Assembly: GCA_003112755.1 (NCBI GenBank)
Contig: BFBT01000005.1
Span: forward strand, 1-44,904
DNA length: 44,904 nucleotides
Reading direction: 5' to 3'
DNA from: Lawsonibacter asaccharolyticus
GTDB lineage: Bacteria > Bacillota > Clostridia > Oscillospirales > Oscillospiraceae
Each line of letters opens with the position of its first letter. Position 1 is the stretch's first letter. The notes below the pieces were generated by a model that saw only the letters and a list, made by a program, of their open reading frames with translations, was not told the DNA's origin and searched no databases. Below, one piece after another: positions 33,973 through 44,037 of this stretch. The translations under genes and the position numbers were made by a program.

Positions 33973-35168
33973 TGCAGATGGCGCTGAGCAATGCCGTACA
34001 CCCGGAATATGGCGTGGTGACTATCCCGTTCCCCATCCCGGAGGAGGAATACGGCCACTGTTTGGAGCTGCTGGAGGCACTGGAGATCGGAAATGCCGTC
34101 AACCGTGACTGCAAGGTGCAGGAGGTCCAGGATGGCCCGCCCATCCTGAAGCGGCTGGAGGGGAGCAGGGTCAATCTGGATGAGCTGGACTATCTGGCCA
34201 AGCGGCTGGACAGCTTCACGGACCAGGAGCTGGCACAGTTCCAAAGTGCGGCTGTCAGCTATGACTATTCCGACATTGTCGATCTCATCAACCTGACCTT
34301 CTCCTGTCAGGAGGTCACGGTCATCACGGATTTTTCCGACCTGGAGAGTATTGGACGAAACCACTACATGACCCTGAATGGCGGAAGCGCCAGAATGGAG
34401 GAACTGGATAACCTGGACGGGACTGAAACCGCCCTGCTCCTGATAGAGAGCGGAGATGGAGTCATCACCCCCTATGGCGTAGTGTATGACAACTGCATGA
34501 GGCTGTCACAAGACTATGACGGGCGCCATCTCCCGGAGTATTACTACACACGCTGCACGGTCTCTGTCATGCTTTCTGCGGATGGACGCCCGGAACAACA
34601 GGAAATGCTTTATTTTCCCTGCGCGGAGAGCAAAATCAGCCGTGCTGTGCGGCGGCTGGGCGTAGACAGGCCGGAACAATGTACAGCAACGCTGAAACTT
34701 GCCGAGGTCAGCGACGCAGTTAGGGGTGTATTTGGGCACGAATGCCCACTGAATGAGCATCTGGACACCCTGAACGCGCTGACCAGATACCTCCAAGCGT
34801 TCGATGAACAGGCATTGGAGAAGTTCCATACAGTCTTCGACACAGCCTGGCCCCAGACGCCGGAGGAGGTCCTGTCCCTGGCGGAGAATCTCCATGAGTT
34901 CACGGTGGTGCCGGACATCAGCACCGCGGAGGAATATGGGCGGTATATCATTCGGGAGTCCGGCCATTTTGAGGTGGACCCAAATCTGGAGGACTACATC
35001 GACTACCAGAGCTACGGGGAACGCCGTGTCCAGGAGGAAGGCGGCCTCTTCGGGGACCGGGGCTATGTGGCCTATCTGGGAACAAAGCCGGAAATGAATG
35101 AGATCATGGCCCGGAATATTCCGGCAGAGCGGATGGAACAGGGGCCACAGATGGGAGGACTTACATGA
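33969..35168 (+). CDS. ardA: ArdA-like antirestriction protein (1)
   Basis: The protein has 399 residues and is strongly acidic. The ArdA domain is at the C terminus: EYGRYIIRESGHFEVDPNLE, DYIDYQSYGERRV, then GGLFGDRGYVAYLG. The N-terminal 150 residues form a repeat-like acidic module (LLEALEIGNAV, LDELDYLAKRLDSF). ArdA proteins mimic the shape and charge of B-form DNA and block type I restriction enzymes, protecting an element on entry. Overlaps at both ends with neighbours (ATGA) indicate one operon. Intact. The family call rests on the C-terminal block; the N-terminal role is unknown. Confidence 0.65.
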   Translation: MMQMALSNAVHPEYGVVTIPFPIPEEEYGHCLELLEALEIGNAVNRDCKVQEVQDGPPILKRLEGSRVNLDELDYLAKRLDSFTDQELAQFQSAAVSYDYSDIVDLINLTFSCQEVTVITDFSDLESIGRNHYMTLNGGSARMEELDNLDGTETALLLIESGDGVITPYGVVYDNCMRLSQDYDGRHLPEYYYTRCTVSVMLSADGRPEQQEMLYFPCAESKISRAVRRLGVDRPEQCTATLKLAEVSDAVRGVFGHECPLNEHLDTLNALTRYLQAFDEQALEKFHTVFDTAWPQTPEEVLSLAENLHEFTVVPDISTAEEYGRYIIRESGHFEVDPNLEDYIDYQSYGERRVQEEGGLFGDRGYVAYLGTKPEMNEIMARNIPAERMEQGPQMGGLT

Positions 35169-36275
35169 TCACAATAAAACTGGCCCGCGGGACAACTATG
35201 AGAGTGTCCCTCTACGGCTCCCCACCACCTCTGGCGAGATGGGCGAGGCGTTTGCCGCGCTGGACGCGGCCAGCCGCTATGCCGGAGAAGTCCAAATCAT
35301 TGGGGTGGACAGCGGCGTCCCCAGCCTCGCCAAATACCTCAAAGGCGCCGGTCTCACCGATTCGGACGCCTTTGACAAGCTGAACCGGCTGGCGGAGAAA
35401 ATCGACGGCATGGACGAACGGCAGCAAGATATCTTCTCTGGGGCTTTGGACGCGGAGAGCGCCGACAGCCTGGATGATGTGCTCCGCGTCTCAGACTCGT
35501 TGGAGGCGTACACGTTCGTCCCCAATGTGCGGTCCGATGAGGAACTGGGCAGATATGTCGCTGTTGCCGGCCAGATCCATGGCGACCGGCGGTTTCCCGA
35601 AGAAGCGTGGCCGTATTTGAACTTTTCCAAAATCGGCGCGGAGTATTTCGCCGGCCACGGCGGCGCCTATACCCCAGCGGCTATGTGCTGCGGCGGAAAG
35701 GTGGACAGCAGCAAGCACAGGAGAGTAAACCCATTTTTGAGCTTTATCTGCTCCACGGCCAGATCAGATACCGCCTGGACCTCCCAGCGGAGGAGATCCA
35801 GCTGGATATGACAAAGCGGAGCCTTGGGATCGAGGACTTTGCCCAGGCTGCCATCTACCAGACCAGGTGTGAGATGGAGCCTCTGGCCGGCCTCCTCCCT
35901 ATGGATTGTGTCAGCGTGGAGAGCGCCAACGAACTGGCGAAGACGATCCAGGAGATGCCGGACGGAGATCTGCTGAAATACCTGGCGGTCCTGTCGGTGG
36001 AGCAGCCAGCGGACTTCCCCGGCGCCCTGCGCCTCGCGCTGGAGCTGGATGACTATGAGCGGATCACCGAGGGAACCTGTGAATATGGACAGTCTGTACT
36101 CCAGCGGTTTGGAGCGGATGAGGAGCTGATCAGCGTCATAGACGGCTACATGGATTTCGAGCAGTTTGGTGAGGACTCCATGAAAGAGGACGGCGTCCGT
36201 CAGACGGAGTTCGGCCTGGTGCGCCGCCTGAGCAGTCCTTTTGACGGACAGACGCCGCTCCAGCAGGTGTTCTGA
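35165..36275 (+). pseudogene. ArdA-like antirestriction protein (2), two frameshifts
   Basis: ATG 35165 overlaps the previous stop. One missing G at about 35190 (CGCGGGAC) and one missing C at about 35675 (ACCCCAG) break the frame. Corrected, it reads MITIKLARGDNYESVPLRLP, GEMGEAFAALDAASRYAGEV, SLEAYTFVPNVRSDEELGRY, PYLNFSKIGAEYFAGHGGAY and TPSGYVLRRK, then a second acidic half ending LVRRLSSPFDGQTPLQQVF. About 370 residues. The YLNFSKIGAEY-GGAY part resembles the ArdA domain end. Both indels are in homopolymers, so the protein is likely whole. Confidence 0.6.
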
Positions 36276-36288
36276 GCGGGGTGCGGCC

Positions 36289-36348
36289 ATGGGAAAGAAA
36301 AATACCGGCTGTGAGTATTTCAACCGCCGCCAAGGGGGTGTGAGATGA
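36289..36348 (+). CDS. Very short ORF between ArdA-like gene and next gene
   Basis: 19 codons from ATG 36289 (MGKKNTGCEYFNRR), ending in TGA that overlaps ATG 36345. The RBS is weak (GGGGTGC). It may only couple translation to the next gene. Confidence 0.25.
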   Translation: MGKKNTGCEYFNRRQGGVR

Positions 36349-37112
36349 GCGGGAAGAAACGGGGGTGGCCCGCGGAGACCAACTTTGCCGCCCTGAAGAC
36401 GCTGGCTCACACACTGCTGTGGTTCGATATCCAGCCCACGGAACTGTCGCCGCTGGTTGTCAAGCACCCTTTTACGGACAGTGGACTGGTCGGTATCCGC
36501 AATGAGGACGGCAGCTTGTCGGCTGGAAATCTGCTGGATGATCCCAGCGTGCTCCACTCCTGGAGAGAAAACGTGAGACAGCAGATCAATGAAGCGGAGA
36601 CTGCCGCGGGGCTGCTCCTGCTGGTCACCAAGCCGTACCGGTTGGGTTACTTGAAATTGGCGGCGCCGCATCTGTGCGAGCAGGACGCGGCCCTGTTTCT
36701 CTCGTATGCGTGGATCAGCACAGAATCCCCCAACGATGACCCGAATCTCAGCAAAAGGAGCCTGCTGGCCATGTTCCGCTCCATCGACCCTCAGATGCTG
36801 ATGGATGAGGAGGAGCGTGGGCTGTTCCAGAGCCTGGACGATGTGGTAACGGTCTACCGCGGCGTGACCTCCTACAACGCTCAAAATGTTAAGGCGCTTT
36901 CGTGGACGTTGAACCGTGAGGTTGCTGAGTGGTTTGCTCATCGATTTGGTCAAAATGGCACGGTATATGAGGCGCAGGTCAAAAAAGAGAACATCTATGC
37001 CGTATTCTTGGGTAGGAACGAGGAGGAAGTAATCGTGGACCCGGAACGCCTCATGGGTCTCTCCCAGCTGCCGGAACAGGAGCAGGGACAGGGAATGGAG
37101 ATTTCTATGTAG
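36345..37112 (+). CDS. Element protein with a possible ADP-ribosyltransferase-like fold
   Basis: The protein has 255 residues. Residues 170-235 read VYRGVTSYNAQNVKALSWTL, AEWFAHRFGQNGTVYEAQV and FLGRNEEEVIVDPERL. Arg172 in YRG, Ser-Trp-Thr at 186-188 and the Glu cluster at 226-228, in this order and spacing, recall the Arg-Ser-Glu (R-S-E) layout of arginine-type ADP-ribosyltransferases. The N-terminal 150 residues are helical and unknown. No signal peptide is seen. This is inference from a short motif pattern; many mobile-element proteins with such a core have no tested activity. Intact; the next gene starts 70 bases later with its own RBS. Confidence 0.45.
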   Translation: MSGKKRGWPAETNFAALKTLAHTLLWFDIQPTELSPLVVKHPFTDSGLVGIRNEDGSLSAGNLLDDPSVLHSWRENVRQQINEAETAAGLLLLVTKPYRLGYLKLAAPHLCEQDAALFLSYAWISTESPNDDPNLSKRSLLAMFRSIDPQMLMDEEERGLFQSLDDVVTVYRGVTSYNAQNVKALSWTLNREVAEWFAHRFGQNGTVYEAQVKKENIYAVFLGRNEEEVIVDPERLMGLSQLPEQEQGQGMEISM

Positions 37113-37183
37113 ATACCGAAAAATAGTAGACTTTCCCAGTGACTTGTGGTAATTGTTGTTGCTATAAAATTGGAGGTGATCCT

Positions 37184-38201
37184 ATGAGCATCAACATCAG
37201 AACGGACTTCATGCAGCATGCCGAGCTGTTTGGGACCCCTGTGCTGTTTACCAATTGGCTGATCCAGCGGGATACGATCCCCAAGGACTGGTACTGCTAT
37301 GACCTGCGGGGCACGCGGCAGTCCCCCAACGTAAAGATTGCCCTGGTGGACAAAACCGCCAGGTATCATGCCGGCACGGTACTCTCCCCACCCCCCTTAA
37401 GCGGAAGGAAACAGCTTCACGCCGGGTCAACAGTGCGTTCCACCTGTTGGGCGAGGAAATGACACTGGAACAGTTTTGTGAAGAACATTCTTTGGAATAT
37501 CCCCAAGACGATAGAAAATTTACCATCAAGGCCGCTTCTTTCGATGAAGCGGCCCTTTTTTATGCCATGACGCCGGAGGAGGACCAGAGGCTTGGCTGCA
37601 TTGGACATGTCCGAATGGACTTCGGCCACCGGGGACAAGAGTTCTGGCACACCTGGTGGCCCCGAGGTCCCGAGGAACTGAACAGTCCTGAGTTCAAGGC
37701 TGAGTTACAAGAGTCGTGGACGAGCTGCGAACCAGTGTATTGAAAGATCTGGCCGGCATGACCAAGTATTGTTGGGGCCATGGCGGAGGGGGGCGGCTGG
37801 CCGGCCAACTATGGCTATATCGTAGAGACGGAGAATTACCGCTACTGTCTGCGATGCAACCCTGTTCCCGGCGACTATCAGGCATATCTGACGGCCTTCG
37901 ACCTCCGTGTCCAGCGGCAGAATTTGGCGGAGCAGCCTGCGGTGATAGGCCGGGTCTCCTTCGCCAGCGGCGAGCAGGTGGAATATACGGACCCGGAGGC
38001 GTACCTTCAGTGCATCCGGGAGGAACTGCCGGACCATCCCACTACCGGATTCCGGTATGAAACGCTGACGGATGATCCCGCTGTCCGTAAACAGCTGATG
38101 ATATCCTGTACGACCTCTACGGCGAGGAAAACCCCCGCCCGCTGGAGGATTATGAAAATGCGCCCCAGGAGGGCATGACCATGGGAGGAATTTCGCTATG
38201 A
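37184..38201 (+). pseudogene. LPD28-domain element protein, several frameshifts
   Basis: ATG 37184 follows TGGAGGTGAT. MSINIRTDFMQHAELFGTPV and LFTNWLIQRDTIPKDWYCYD are typical of the LPD28 domain of large polyvalent proteins from mobile elements. Frame changes near 37400, 37715, 37785 and 38095 separate EEMTLEQFCEEHSLEYPQDD, GCIGHVRMDFGHRGQEFW, WWPRGPEELNSPEFKAEL, NYGYIVETENYRYCLRCNPV, VGRVSFASGEQVEY-like and [14 protein letters not shown]. About 335 residues if repaired, ending GMTMGGISL with TGA over the next ATG. No function is known. Confidence 0.6.
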
Positions 38202-39157
38202 ACACGCCGCCGAGAGAATGGCTGGCCTTTCTGCGGGAGCAGTACCCCGCAGGGAGCCGGATCAAGCTCAGAGAGATGAAAGACCCCTACCACCCAGTGC
38301 CGTCCGGTACCATGGGCACACTGGAAAACATCGATGACGCTGGGCAATTCCATGTGAAATGGGACAATGGCAGCGGTCTGGCCCTGAGCATTGGAGAGGA
38401 CAGCTTCACTGTCCTGCCGCCTGAGCCCACCACTATGAAGCTGTACATGCCCCTCACCGCTGACTTCTACGAACGGGACGGGTGGGGGACATGTCGGAGG
38501 ACAGCGAGGAGTGGGACGGCCGCACGCTCCTGGATCATGAGGGGAGCGTCCTGGCAGCCCTGGTAAAAATCGTGTGCCGGAGGAGTCCAAGCGCGGCCTC
38601 ATGCACTGGTATGGCGAGGATGATGCTGTAAACGAAAAGGTTCAGTCGGCGGTCTTTACCACAGAAGGCCGGAATGGCCGGCTTCGGGGTGTGGTGGAAT
38701 GCCGTGTGGCAGGCGCCCTCTCTCCCGAAGAGCTGGATACGCTCAAAGAATATGTCACCGACAGGCTTCGGATGCCTGGGGCGAGGGCTTCGAGCAGCGG
38801 CCCATTGAAGTGGACGGCGGCGAGCTATATGTCCATCGTGGCAGAGCGATGATTGGAGCATCCAGACTGGCAAGAACGGTTTGCCCCCAAGGTGGCCGAG
38901 GGCTGCCGGAGCTGTGCTTTTCCATCCTGAAAACCACCGGCCAGCTCATCTGCATCAAGCGGGGCGAGAGCGGCTACTATCTCTCGGACTGGGATACCGG
39001 CATAAGGAGCGAAATGTGGAACTGGCAGATGAGATGAATGAAAACTGGCGTCAGTCCTGTTCAGCGGCAGGCTATGGAGATCGGAAGCTTGCGGATGGGA
39101 TGTTCCCGCGCCGACCCGAAGCCTACGAGCAGGATGCGCTTCAAATGGGGGAATGTG
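38198..39157 (+). pseudogene. DUF4314-containing element protein, multiply frameshifted
   Basis: ATG 38198 overlaps the preceding stop. The first 65 residues form a DUF4314-like small beta domain: [40 protein letters not shown] and [15 protein letters not shown]. After frameshifts the gene reads [76 protein letters not shown] and NVELADEMNEN. The tail PEAYEQDALQMG ends at TGA 39155-39157. At least six indels occur, denser than in the ICE genes before it. DUF4314 has no assigned activity. Confidence 0.6.
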
Positions 39158-39159
39158 AA

Positions 39160-39451
39160 ATGGAACTGGATCAGGCAACAGAGCAATTTTATGAGAAGCG
39201 TCGGAGCGTCTGAAGGAAAAGGGATTCTCCACACGCATCATTGAGGATGGGTGCCTTGAGTGATTCAGAGAAGATACGGGCAAGCAGAAGACGCATTGTG
39301 CGGTAGGCAGAGACGGTGAGGTATACTGCCATCAAGGATCTGGCGAACATCGCCCGAAACAGAATTTGAACACTGTACTGGAGCGGTGAATGATCTCTAT
39401 CCTCAAACAGAGCACTCCATGCTCCGGAGCAGGAGCCGATGGGAGGAATGA
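39160..39451 (+). pseudogene. Small element protein, unknown, frameshifted
   Basis: From ATG 39160 (MELDQATEQFYEKR) the frame stops early. With one- or two-base corrections it continues SERLKEKGFSTRIIEDGCLE, FREDTGKQKTHCAVGRDGEV, EHRPKQNLNTVLERV and NDLYPQTEHSML to TGA 39449-39451. About 95 residues. No family is recognised. Confidence 0.35.
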
Positions 39452-39454
39452 CCC

Positions 39455-40661
39455 TTGGCTAAGAAGATGTTTGAAGTGGAGATCCGCAACAACGACCCAA
39501 GGCTATGAAACAGCCGTCTCCTGCGGATGCCGCCACCTGTCGGAGTTCCACGACGCACTCCAAAAGGCTCGGATCAAGGATGGCCGATCCTGCGGCAATG
39601 AGCTTCTCTATGTTGGTATGACGGGCTTCAACGTGGCATGATCGCAGGAACATCAATCTAATGACCTGAATCTGCTGGCCCAGCGGCTGACCGCACTGAC
39701 CCGGAGGAAACACGGGATGGAAGCTCTGCTGCAATGGAGTGGAGCCGTCGCAGGGTCCCGTCTCCTGGAGCACCTCATAACCTGACCTACAATACCGACG
39801 TCTGCTGTCTGGCGCCTCAAGTTTTCCAACCTTCAGGAGCTTGGGGCGTTTCTGTATGAGAACGAGATGCTCTCCAAGGAGCCATGGCCCTGCGGATACC
39901 ACAGAGGAAGACAGCGATTCCGTGCCAGTCTGCTGAAGCTGTTGGGCGAACAGCCAAGGGATCATGGCGGCGTGTTCACCAACGGGCTATGCGAGCTGGC
40001 GGGAGATCAGACCTGTCTACACATATCAGCCGGGGGAAACAACCTACTTTCAGCGTCCGGGGCCCCAGTGGTGCTGGAGGTCCGCAAGGGTTTCTTCAAC
40101 GACCCACAGTACGACAATGATAAGACCGCTATCCTGAACCTCCCGCATAGACAAGGCGTTGGCAGCGGTGGAAGCGGTGGAGGCCGTTTCCGCAGAGGAG
40201 TGCGTATTCCGCTGCACAGACTGCCTCATCCCCCCTGCGGACGCAATCGATGAGGCTCTTGAGGACGGCGGCTCGATCAGGTCCGCGAGTTCGCCGGGCA
40301 GCTTGCTCAGAAAGAGCGGACTTGGGTGCGGCGGAGTTATCCGATACAGGCCCTCCTGGCGGCCAGCGCCACCCAGTCTGGGAAACGGCCAGCTTCTGGA
40401 GGAGGCGGAGCAGTATGAGCTGCTCCCCGAGTGGCGGAAACCTGGGACTATGTGGAGTTGATGGCGCGGGAGAAATACCCGGATCTTCCGCCTGAACTGT
40501 TCCAGACGCCCCAGCCGCCAATGTTGGAAGAACGATGCTGGAGGAAGAAATGCGACTATCACAGACTATGGGCTACTCCGCAGAAGGATGGACAGCCGCT
40601 TCCAAGCTTCACAGGACATCAGAGCGAGGAAGTTTCCAGCCCTCAGATGGTGGGGATGTAG
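39455..40661 (+). pseudogene. ArdA-like antirestriction protein (3), multiply frameshifted
   Basis: TTG 39455 behind GGGAGGAATG gives MAKKMFEVEIRNNDPR. Pieces in changing frames: SCGCRHLSEFHDALQKARIK, NLLAQRLTAL, NLTYNTDVCCLAPQVF, LQELGAFLYENEMLSKE, LLKLLGEQ-KDHGGVFTN, APVVLEVRKGFFNDPQYDND, KTAILNLP, EECVFRCTDCLIP, EQYELLP-WDYVELMAREKY and the end SSPQMVGM. This series follows large ArdA-annotated proteins of clostridial conjugative elements as I remember them. About 400 residues. The number of breaks makes it impossible to say from this sequence whether it is a dead gene or badly read. Confidence 0.5.
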
Positions 40662-40686
40662 AATGTGAAATGGAGGAACGATCATA

Positions 40687-41256
40687 TTGAGAGGTCAAAT
40701 CAACTCCCTGAATGAGATCGATATGGAGCACTTGGACTTCGAAGATATTCGATGGTGGATGCACATTCCACCATCAGCACCGGCTCAGGCCGGGATAAAG
40801 TACAGCTCCTGCGGGGTACAGACACGTCTGGTGAGATTGAAGAGGGCCTCTGGTACCAGCGCGGAATTGCTCATCCAAAGGCTGGTGAACAGAAGCTTCT
40901 GGAGGCGCTGACCGACTGGGAGAGCCGACACAACTACGCAAGGATTCCCCGAACTGTGCGGCACAAGGCCCTACAGCTCCATATCAGCCGCATCTTTATA
41001 ACCCCGCTGGGTCAATTCATCCCGTTTAATCGGGAATACCGCGGAGTGCTGGAACACGCTAGTCTGTCACTGTAATCAACGAGTGCTGCGGAAAACCGGG
41101 TGAGGTGACGCAGGAACAGATCGATGGCGCCTGTACTGGAACAGTGGCCTGTCCGCACTGCGGCGGTGGAGCAGCTTCTCTATTGTTGAGCCGAAGCAGG
41201 CCGAAGAGCAAGGAATGGAGATGATATATGGACATCCAGAAAAGCGGGATCTCTGA
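40687..41256 (+). pseudogene. Element protein with C-terminal zinc ribbon, frameshifted
   Basis: TTG 40687 lies behind GGAGGAACG. The protein reads RGQINSLNEIDMEHLDFEDI, then in the next frame IEEGLWYQRGIAHPKAGEQK, LTDWESRHNYARIPRTVRHK and FNREYRGVLEHA. A further shift gives ECCGKPGEVTQEQIDGACTG and TVACPHCGG, a CC...CPHC zinc-ribbon pair, and ends near IYGHPEKRDL at TGA 41254-41256, which overlaps the next start. The function is unknown; the zinc ribbon suggests nucleic-acid or protein binding. Confidence 0.4.
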
Positions 41257-42284
41257 TGAGCCTTCCGCTCATGGAACAGGAGCAGCGGTGGATCATGGAG
41301 CGCCTTGACACGCTCTCTGTTAAGGAACAGTCCACTGTCCGCGGCGATCCTGCGGACCGGGAAGCTGGAGGAGCTGGCGGCAAGACTGGCTGGGAACTGG
41401 AAACCGCATATTACACATGGACCCGGAAGTGGCTGTGGACGCGGTCAACTGCCTGCTTTCGCTGGAGGATTACCAGATCTGCTTCCCCGCGGGAGCTATG
41501 CGCAGCTGGGAGCTTCTATCTACGGCACGAAAGCCATCTGCCGGAACGCGCCATGTACTATGCGGACCTGGAGGCGCTGGGCCGCCGCTATGAGGACCGG
41601 CACCCCGGCCTGTTCGTTGGAAACTGCTATGTGGAGTACCCGAACACCCCTCCGCACTCGTTACACCGGCCAGGACTCATCCCGGAGGATGACGTTGGAG
41701 TATGAAAGTGAAGCTGGCCTCTTCGGCGGTACGGAGGGGTGTGGCTCCATCTGCCGGATACTCCGCATGCCGAACCGGCCGATGAGGTGGCGCTGGCTTT
41801 GGATGAGTTGAAAACCAGAAGCCTGGAAAACTGTATGCTGCTGGATGTCCGGTGCAGCCTGCCGAGCTGGGAAATCTGATGGAGCAGTATGACAGCGCCT
41901 TGGAATGTCAATGACGGAGCGATCTGGCATGTTCTGGATGAGCAGGGACAGGGGATGCCCCATTCATGGAGCGTTTTGCGCTGCGCTGGAGTTCGAGCAC
42001 TGTGCGTGACCTCCGTCTTGCCTTGACATCAGCAGAACCTGCACTGCTATGAATGGTTCCCCGCGATGGCTGAAGGACTTCGGCAGCGGAAGCTGCTGAG
42101 CGGGGGTATCTGAAGAACTGCTGGACTCCGGCTGCATCGACTTAGAGGGCTATGGGAGGATCTGCTGGAGGAGGCAGGCTATGTCCTGACCGCCGACGAA
42201 AGCGCCTACATCACCAGAAATAACCTGGAATTTCTCCGTGACTGGAGCGCCCCGGAGGCGGGGCTGAGCATGGAACAGCAGTAA
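41256..42284 (+). pseudogene. ArdA-like antirestriction protein (4), multiply frameshifted
   Basis: ATG 41256 (MSLPLMEQEQRWIMERLDTL) overlaps the previous TGA. Fragments in shifting frames: LEELAARLAGNWKPH, AVNCLLSLEDYQICFPAGSY, FYLRHESHLPERAMYYADLE, ALGRRYEDRHPGLFVGNCYV, LEYESEAGLFGGTEG (an ArdA-like end of module), LALDELKTRSLENCMLLDV, LEEAGYVLTADESAYITRNN and LEFLRDWSAPEAGLSMEQQ, stop at 42284. About 340 residues, acidic. It resembles the other three in overall make-up. Confidence 0.5.
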
Positions 42285-42302
42285 CCAATTTATTAACACA
42301 TA

Positions 42303-42342
42303 GGGGCCGTTTTCCCGGTGGGGACGACGGCCCCTTCTTTTT
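42303..42342 (+). terminator. Terminator after the fourth ArdA-like gene
   Basis: GGGGCCGT (42303-42310) with ACGGCCCC (42327-42334), then TTCTTTTTTTG. It is followed at once by GCGCCCATTTTCGGGA, the motif also found before 33268. Confidence 0.8.
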
Positions 42343-42384
42343 TTGCGCCCATTTTCGGGAAGACAGCCCCGGAAAGGAGCGAGC

Positions 42385-42717
42385 ATGGAGAAGGAACGGC
42401 TGGCAGAGCATCTGGAGCGTTACCATTCGGGCGCCTCCAACGCCGCCACCAGCCGGGAGCTGGAGTGTGCCTTTGGCATCAAGGGAAAGGAGCTGCGGGA
42501 CGCGGTCAACGCCCTGCGGCGTGAGGGCGTTCCCATCGCCAGCAATGGCAGCGGCTACTTCTGCGCCGCCACGGAGCAGGAGGTGCGGGCTACCATCGCC
42601 CACCTGACCCACCGGATCGGCGGCATCGCCGCGGCGATCCGTGGGCTGACCCGGTCGCTGGATGTGTTCGACACCGCCCAGACCCGCCTCCCACTGGAAG
42701 GGGGTGATGGCTCTTGA
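42385..42717 (+). CDS. Small winged-helix-like element protein
   Basis: The protein has 110 residues from ATG 42385, behind GGAAAGGAG. ATSRELECAFGIKGKELRDA and VNALRREGVPIASNGSGYFC look like a winged helix-turn-helix (helix, turn, recognition helix, wing). The C-terminal 45 residues form a probable coiled coil (EQEVRATIAHLTHRIGGIAA). Such genes stand upstream of the element methylase or replication genes. Its TGA overlaps the TTG start of the methylase. Likely DNA binding; no target is known. Confidence 0.65.
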   Translation: MEKERLAEHLERYHSGASNAATSRELECAFGIKGKELRDAVNALRREGVPIASNGSGYFCAATEQEVRATIAHLTHRIGGIAAAIRGLTRSLDVFDTAQTRLPLEGGDGS

Positions 42718-43603
42718 ACAGCTTTATGAGCTGGGTGGGCGGCAAGAAGGCGCTCCGGGAGGAGGTGGTCAGGCGATTCCCCCTCTACTATGAGCGGTAT
42801 ATTGAGGTTTTTGGCGGAGGCGGCTGGGTGCTGTTCCATAAGAGTCCCGGAAACGACTTTGGTCTATAACGACTTCAACGGCCTGCTGACCAATCTGTAC
42901 CGCTGTGTGCGGGAGAAGCCGGACCTGCTCATGGGCTCCCTGCGGTATGTGCTGAACGCACGGGAGGATTTTGACCGGGCGCGGCTGGCCCTGCGGCGGA
43001 AACGAACCACATCAGTCCAGCGGGCGGCGTGGTTCTATCAGATCATTCGCCAGAGCTACGCCTCCGCTCTCACCAGCTTCGGCAATCAGCCCCACGATCT
43101 GTGGGCGGATTTCCCGCTCATTGAGCAGGCCCACCGCCGTCTGGCCAGGGTGGTCATTGAGAACAAGGACTTTGAGAAGCTCATCCGGCACTACGACCGG
43201 CCGGAGAGCCTGTTCTACTGCGACCCGCCCTACCACTGCACGGAGGCTACTACTCCAACATCGGAGAGGACGGCTTCACAGAGAAAGACCACATCCGTCT
43301 GCGGATGCTCTGATGTCCATTCAGGGAAATTCCTGCTGTCTTAATGATGATCCCTTTGTCCGGGAGCTGTACGACGCCCCCGGCATCCAGATCGAGCCGG
43401 TGACCCGGCTGAACAACATCCGCCAGCGGTATGACCCCAACTGCCAGTTTGCCGAGCTGCTCATCGCCAACTACGACCTGCATGAGCGGGAACGGTCCTC
43501 AATCCAACTGAATCTGTTTGATTTTGATATGAAGGAGACTGACTATGAAATTTGTAAAAGAAACCACTTCCCAAAGGCCTCCAGATCCCCACGGCAGCGA
43601 TGA
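42714..43603 (+). pseudogene. DNA adenine methylase (D12 class), frameshifted
   Basis: Dam-type N6-adenine methylase. TTG 42714 with GGGGGTGA upstream gives NSFMSWVGGKKALREEVVRR, then a SAM-binding VFGGGGWVLFHKSPG. A shift near 42860 leads to VYNDFNGLLTNLYRCVREKP, FYQIIRQSYASALTSFGNQP and the catalytic FYCDPPYH (DPPY). Losses of G near 43236 and 43303 and of two bases near 43343 separate GYYSNIGEDGFTEKDHIRLR from DALMSIQGKFLLSYNDDPFV. The end VTRLNNIRQRYD, ELLIANYD is clear; the exact stop is not. It probably protects the element from host restriction by marking adenines. Confidence 0.75.
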
Positions 43604-44037
43604 AGCTCTCTGGCTTGAGAGCAGCGGCAAGGTGGAGCTCCACCCTCGGAGGACACTGGTGGTGCTCAAGCAGCGCATGACCGCCATGGAGCTGGTCCGC
43701 GCCGCCAGATCCTCAGAAGCTGGCCACGGACCTGCATGTCCATCTGGCAAGAGTATGCGGCCACTGCGATGGCTGTGACGGAGAGTGCCCCTTTGGGGGC
43801 GGGGACGAGGTGGAGCTGCCGGACTATCTGCGGGAGGAAGCCGGCATCCCGGAAAAAGCCAAGTTGTGCGCCAGCGTGGATGAGGGTGAACACTCGGTGA
43901 CCATCTCCGAAGCGGATTATGACTATGACCTGCGGGATGTGCCGGAGGAGGTGCTGGAGATGTTCAGGGACGCAGAGATCTGTGTCGGAGAATTGGAGGA
44001 GCGGCTGATTCTGGGAGACGTAGTGTATGGAGATTGA
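43545..44037 (+). pseudogene. Zinc-cluster element protein, one frameshift
   Basis: ATG 43545 follows a GGAGACTGACT leader. MKFVKETTSQRPPDPHGSDE, LWLESSGKVELHPRRTLVVL and KQRMTAMELVRAAR lead to a shift near 43710, after which CGHCDGCDGECPFGG forms a four-Cys site, then LPDYLREEAGIPEKAKLCAS and VTISEADYDYDLRDVPEEVL. About 164 residues. The LEDIVYGD-like end LILGDVVYGD is complete at 44037. I associate it with conjugative elements next to DUF3849 genes, but know no function. Confidence 0.55.
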
